A DNA stretch of 64,000 bases. Origin: Anaerolineales bacterium (GTDB lineage: Bacteria > Chloroflexota > Anaerolineae > 4572-78 > J111). The stretch spans positions 1,054,001 to 1,118,000 of the forward strand of contig JABTUK010000004.1 of assembly GCA_015075405.1 (NCBI GenBank), in the 5' to 3' direction. The notes beneath the pieces were generated by a model, which did not search any database, had not been told where the DNA came from, and worked only from the letters and a program-made list of their open reading frames with translations. Both the position numbers and the translations under genes were made by a program. Below, in pieces: positions 61,298 through 64,000 of the stretch (the first letter of the stretch is position 1; each line of letters opens with the position of its first letter).

Positions 61298-62374
61298 ATG
61301 TTTTTCCAATGGTTACCTACGTTGATGATTATAGCCGCCATTTTTCTTCTCGGCGGGCTGTTCTTGACCATGATTCTGGGCATTGTGGTCATTAACGAGC
61401 GGCAGGTCGGCATTGTGGTCAAAAAGTTTTCCAGCCGAGGACTGCCGCCCGGCCAATTGATTGCCCTGCACGGCGAGTCCGGCTACCAGGCCGACACCCT
61501 GGCTCCCGGCTGGCACTTTGGCTACTGGCCCTGGCAGTACACTGTGGTCAAAGCGCCCATCACCGTTGTGCCTCAAGGCGAAATTGCGCTGGTGGTGGCC
61601 GCCGATGGCTCGCCTATTCCGCCACAGCGCATCCTGGGCAAAGTGGTCGAGTGTGACAACTTTCAGGATGCCCGCCAATTCCTGGTCAACGGCGGCGAGA
61701 AAGGCCGGCAGCTTGGCTTGTTGACCGCCGGCACGTACCGCATCAACTCGGCCCAGGCTTACACCGTGCTCGACTTTCTGAGCGCCCGCAGTGAGCGCCA
61801 GGCCGAAGCGACCGAGCACATCCGGGCCGCCATTCGGGTCTACGATGTGCAGGCCATTGACACCCTTATCGGCGACATCCTGCCGCCGGCCGAGCTGATG
61901 CAGACCCAGACCGACCGCAAAATTGCCGAGGAGCAGCGCAAGACCTACGAGGTCCAGCAGGAAGCGCAGCAGCAGCGGCAGCAGCTTGTCCGCGAGACGG
62001 CCATGGCCGACATCCAGAACGACATGGTCAAGTCGGAGCAGGGGGTGCAAATTGCCGAGATGCAGGCCAACGCCCAAATCAAGCAGGCCACCGGCGCGGC
62101 GGAAGCGACCCGCCTCCAGGCCATGGGCGAAGCCGAAGCCATTCGGGCCATCGGCAACGCCAAAGCCGAAGCGCACCGAGCCGGTGTGCAGGCGCTGGGG
62201 TCTCAGGGTTACACCGCTTTGCAGCTCATGCAAATCGTCGGCGACCGCAACGTGCGGGTGGTGCCGGATGTGGCCGTCAACGGCAGCGGTCAGGCTGGAT
62301 TGGTCGAGGGGATGCTGGGGCTGATGCTGCGGGGTCAAACCAATGGCAGCGCCAAGCCTGTGGTTAGTAAATAA
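61298..62374 (+). CDS. SPFH/flotillin-like membrane protein
   Basis: A 358-residue Band 7/SPFH protein. An N-terminal hairpin helix (about 6-30) anchors it; the SPFH domain (about 34-190) starts with NERQVGIVVKKF; then comes an Ala/Glu/Gln-rich coiled coil (about 205-290) with AEATRLQAMGEAEAIRAIG repeats, and a short Gly-rich tail. Flotillins assemble into large cage-like rings on the membrane that group proteins and lipids. AAGGAGAG precedes ATG 61298. No NfeD-type partner gene is adjacent, which is unusual for the bacterial YqfA/YuaG pairs. Confidence 0.88.
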   Translation: MFFQWLPTLMIIAAIFLLGGLFLTMILGIVVINERQVGIVVKKFSSRGLPPGQLIALHGESGYQADTLAPGWHFGYWPWQYTVVKAPITVVPQGEIALVVAADGSPIPPQRILGKVVECDNFQDARQFLVNGGEKGRQLGLLTAGTYRINSAQAYTVLDFLSARSERQAEATEHIRAAIRVYDVQAIDTLIGDILPPAELMQTQTDRKIAEEQRKTYEVQQEAQQQRQQLVRETAMADIQNDMVKSEQGVQIAEMQANAQIKQATGAAEATRLQAMGEAEAIRAIGNAKAEAHRAGVQALGSQGYTALQLMQIVGDRNVRVVPDVAVNGSGQAGLVEGMLGLMLRGQTNGSAKPVVSK

Positions 62375-62385
62375 CCAAATAAAAA

Positions 62386-62445
62386 GGGCCAAAGCTATGC
62401 TTTAGCCTCCAATCAAAAAGGAGGGCGGATGATTATCCGCCCTCC
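62386..62445. terminator. Double hairpin at convergent junction
   Basis: A degenerate family B palindrome (GGGCCAAAGC...GCTTTAGCCTCC, 62386-62410, followed by AATCA as in copy 1) is joined to a strong stem GGAGGGCGGAT/ATCCGCCCTCC (62420-62445) flanked by A5 and T-rich ends. It would end transcription from both sides. Confidence 0.78.
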
Positions 62446-62465
62446 TGCTTTGTTACCTCTGCAAA

Positions 62466-63743
62466 TTACTGTATCGAAGCCTGATCGTTCAAAGTCGTCT
62501 CGCCGGTAGAGCCATCATAGGTCCCAACTTCCATAAAATCGGTCCCATCTTCATTCACTTGATAGACGGTCAGCACGGCAATGGCCTGATCGCCGTTTTC
62601 GTCCAGGTAAGTCTGCACCTGGGTGCCGATATAATGATTGGCCACAAAGGGCACAACCTTCTGCACCGCTTCGCCGTTATTGCCGGCAAAAATGATCGAG
62701 AGCATGGCGATATTGGCCGCGTCGTAGGCGTAGTTGGTAAAGGGGCCGGGTTCCGCGCCAAACTTCTCGGCGTAGGCGTCAATAAAGGGCTGGGTGTTAG
62801 GGTTAGCAATATTGGCCGACGACACCGAGGTAAATTTGACCGAGGCCAGGAAGGCCGCCTGATCGGGATCGGCCAGGATTTCAGGCGAGCGCAGGTTTTC
62901 CGCGCCCAACCAATCCACTGTGCCCAGCACCGGGTCTACCACCGCCTGCTGCAGCACTTTCTGGGCGTCGCCCAGGAAGCAGATGCACAGGAAAGCGGTC
63001 GTACCACCGCTGGAGAGCGTGGCAATCTCGGAACTCACTTTGGTCACTTCGCTGGAAAGATCGGTCGGTTCCGGCGCATACTTGACGGCCACCACTTCGC
63101 CCCCTCCGGCGGCCTGGAAGCGCTCGGTAAAGCTTTCGGCCAGGCCGTTGCCAAAGGGATCGTCCATGTGCAAAATGACGATGTTCTGGTAGCCGCGGGC
63201 AATGGCTACCCCCTCAAATGCCTGCGACTGGAACGTGTCGGGCGGCTGCATGACCCGGAAGATGTAATCATCGGGGATGGCGCCGGCCAAACCACTCGAC
63301 GCCGGGGCGATGATGGTGATTTTATTGCTGTCGGCAAACTGCTTGGCCCCCAAAACTTCCGTCGTCGCCAGCGGGCCAACCACCACCTGCGCCCCGCTGG
63401 TCTGCACCACCGTCTGGATGGCTTTGGCCGCGCCGTCGGGCGTACCTTCGGTATCGGCGCTGGCGATGACAAAGCGCATGGGCCGGCCGGCCGCTTCCAA
63501 CTGGGCGTTCATCTGCTCGACGGCCAATTCCACCCCTTCGCCAAAGGCCACACCGTACTCGCCCAGCGAGCCGGTAAAGGGCAGCACCACCCCCAAAGTG
63601 ATCTCTTCCACTTCCCCCGCCTCGGGCGTTGTTTGGAGGACCGCCGCCTGGGTTTGCTCAACCGGCAGCGGCGCAGCCTGATAAGCCCCTGCCAGCAGCA
63701 TCAGCAGGACCAAACCGATAGAGAACCACAACTTCCTTTTCAT
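62466..63743 (-). CDS. Branched-chain amino acid ABC binding protein (LivK type)
   Basis: A 425-residue exported receptor of the Peripla_BP_6/LivK family. It has a signal peptide (MKRKLWFSIGLVLLMLLAGAYQAA) without a lipobox Cys, then ITLGVVLPFTGSLGEYGVAFGEGVELAVEQMN (about 47-78), VVGPLATTEVLGAKQFADSNKITIIAPASSGL and LHMDDPFGNGLAESF. These match receptors for Leu/Ile/Val, amides, urea or aromatic acids. AAGGAG lies upstream of the ATG. The permease and ATPase genes are not in the window. Cargo unknown. Confidence 0.9.
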   Translation of the reverse strand: MKRKLWFSIGLVLLMLLAGAYQAAPLPVEQTQAAVLQTTPEAGEVEEITLGVVLPFTGSLGEYGVAFGEGVELAVEQMNAQLEAAGRPMRFVIASADTEGTPDGAAKAIQTVVQTSGAQVVVGPLATTEVLGAKQFADSNKITIIAPASSGLAGAIPDDYIFRVMQPPDTFQSQAFEGVAIARGYQNIVILHMDDPFGNGLAESFTERFQAAGGGEVVAVKYAPEPTDLSSEVTKVSSEIATLSSGGTTAFLCICFLGDAQKVLQQAVVDPVLGTVDWLGAENLRSPEILADPDQAAFLASVKFTSVSSANIANPNTQPFIDAYAEKFGAEPGPFTNYAYDAANIAMLSIIFAGNNGEAVQKVVPFVANHYIGTQVQTYLDENGDQAIAVLTVYQVNEDGTDFMEVGTYDGSTGETTLNDQASIQ

Positions 63744-63885
63744 GTCTCTCTCCTTTTGATAAATATTTTATTTTTCCCCGACCAGGGGTAATTGATGGGG
63801 GCATAGTCTACTATAGTCGGGGGGCTTAAGCAAGTTATCAGCCAATCTCACCCCAAAAACCCGGTGTCATTTAAGGCAAAGCCAC

Positions 63886-63913
63886 TTGTGAGCCATCGCC
63901 AATAGTGTATAAT
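63886..63913 (+). promoter_or_regulatory. Promoter upstream of the last, partial gene
   Basis: TTGTGA (63886-63891), a 16-base spacer and TATAAT (63908-63913) preceded by TG. It is placed about 30 bases before TTG 63943. Confidence 0.7.
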
Positions 63914-63942
63914 AGGGCCAACTCCCCGATGCTGAGGTAAAT

Positions 63943-64000
63943 TTGCCCACCGTACTGTTAATTGACTCCCTGGTCCGGTCGCTCCAGGCCGGCAGCATGT
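63943..64000 (+). CDS. Partial gene at window end
   Basis: The first 19 residues of a frame running off the window: TTG 63943 behind GAGGT, reading LPTVLLIDSLVRSLQAGSM. A promoter sits at the right distance upstream. Too little is present to name a family. Confidence 0.45.
   Translation, partial: MPTVLLIDSLVRSLQAGSM

Noticed and set aside
61313..62392. 359-codon open frame antisense to the flotillin-like gene
   Set aside because: It is a shadow of the high-GC coding frame: His/Gly/Gln/Leu-rich with no recognisable domain, while the plus strand gives a clean SPFH protein with a Shine-Dalgarno.
62559..63791. 410-codon open frame antisense to the LivK-type gene
   Set aside because: Arg/His/Gly-rich composition, no motif and no start signal. 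The minus strand encodes a standard receptor.

Overview
The window looks like a chromosomal segment of an uncultured Chloroflexota bacterium, probably from the Anaerolineae/Caldilineae/Ardenticatenia part of the phylum. This is an inference. The basis is the GC-rich coding sequence, Chloroflexota-style lipoproteins with Thr/Pro-rich or Val/Glu-rich linkers after the lipobox, many ABC sugar and peptide binding proteins, a linked 16S-Ile-Ala-23S-5S operon and a very high load of short palindromic and heptanucleotide repeats. A 16S search would settle it.

Layout. Positions 1-9.5 kb hold a membrane glycosyltransferase cut by the window edge, a Uma2-type nuclease, a phospholipase D-like protein, the lipid II flippase MurJ, a single-domain response regulator, a family 5 solute-binding lipoprotein and an M20 amidohydrolase. 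Positions 9.6-14 kb hold a small membrane protein, a thioredoxin-TPR protein, a ComB-type phosphatase and a two-gene unit (double-FHA protein plus FGE/SUMF1-fold protein). Positions 14-19.7 kb hold a FAH-family gene facing a five-gene minus-strand operon (SDR, zinc alcohol dehydrogenase, SDR, TauE-like permease, Thr/Ser dehydratase), which suggests sugar or sugar-acid oxidation. The rRNA operon fills 19.9-25.7 kb on the minus strand, with processing stems around both large rRNAs. Positions 25.7-37.6 kb hold a degenerate PD-(D/E)XK protein, a TAT lipoprotein glycosidase, two adjacent citrate synthases, a divergent HTH/SWIM gene pair, an ErpA-type Fe-S protein, a decayed IS4-family transposase, and argG-argH. 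Positions 37.8-46 kb hold a hydantoinase-type amidohydrolase, a half-size EamA transporter, two GNATs (one like AAC(6')), a phosphatase, a Ca/Na antiporter, an HDAC-like deacetylase and a double-domain phosphofructokinase. Positions 46.2-56 kb are a minus-strand beta-galactoside cluster: LacI repressor, binding protein, two permeases, GH2 beta-galactosidase and a glycerol-kinase-like FGGY kinase. The last 8 kb hold a HhH membrane protein with an LPVTG-bearing partner, a VapBC pair, an M20 peptidase, a LysM L,D-transpeptidase, a flotillin-like protein and a LivK-type binding protein.

The strongest unexplained signal is repeat structure. More than 25 arrays of heptanucleotide tandem repeats, each with its own unit and most arranged as facing inverted arrays that would fold into hairpins, sit in nearly every intergenic gap. 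Some have entered genes: the glycosyltransferase, the FGGY kinase, the 3' end of the HDAC gene, and the 23S rRNA gene itself, where a 76-bp hairpin array extends domain II near helix 45. At least three further palindromic repeat families (about 95 bp, about 90-110 bp and about 30 bp) have two or three copies each. No CRISPR array, prophage or complete insertion sequence is visible.
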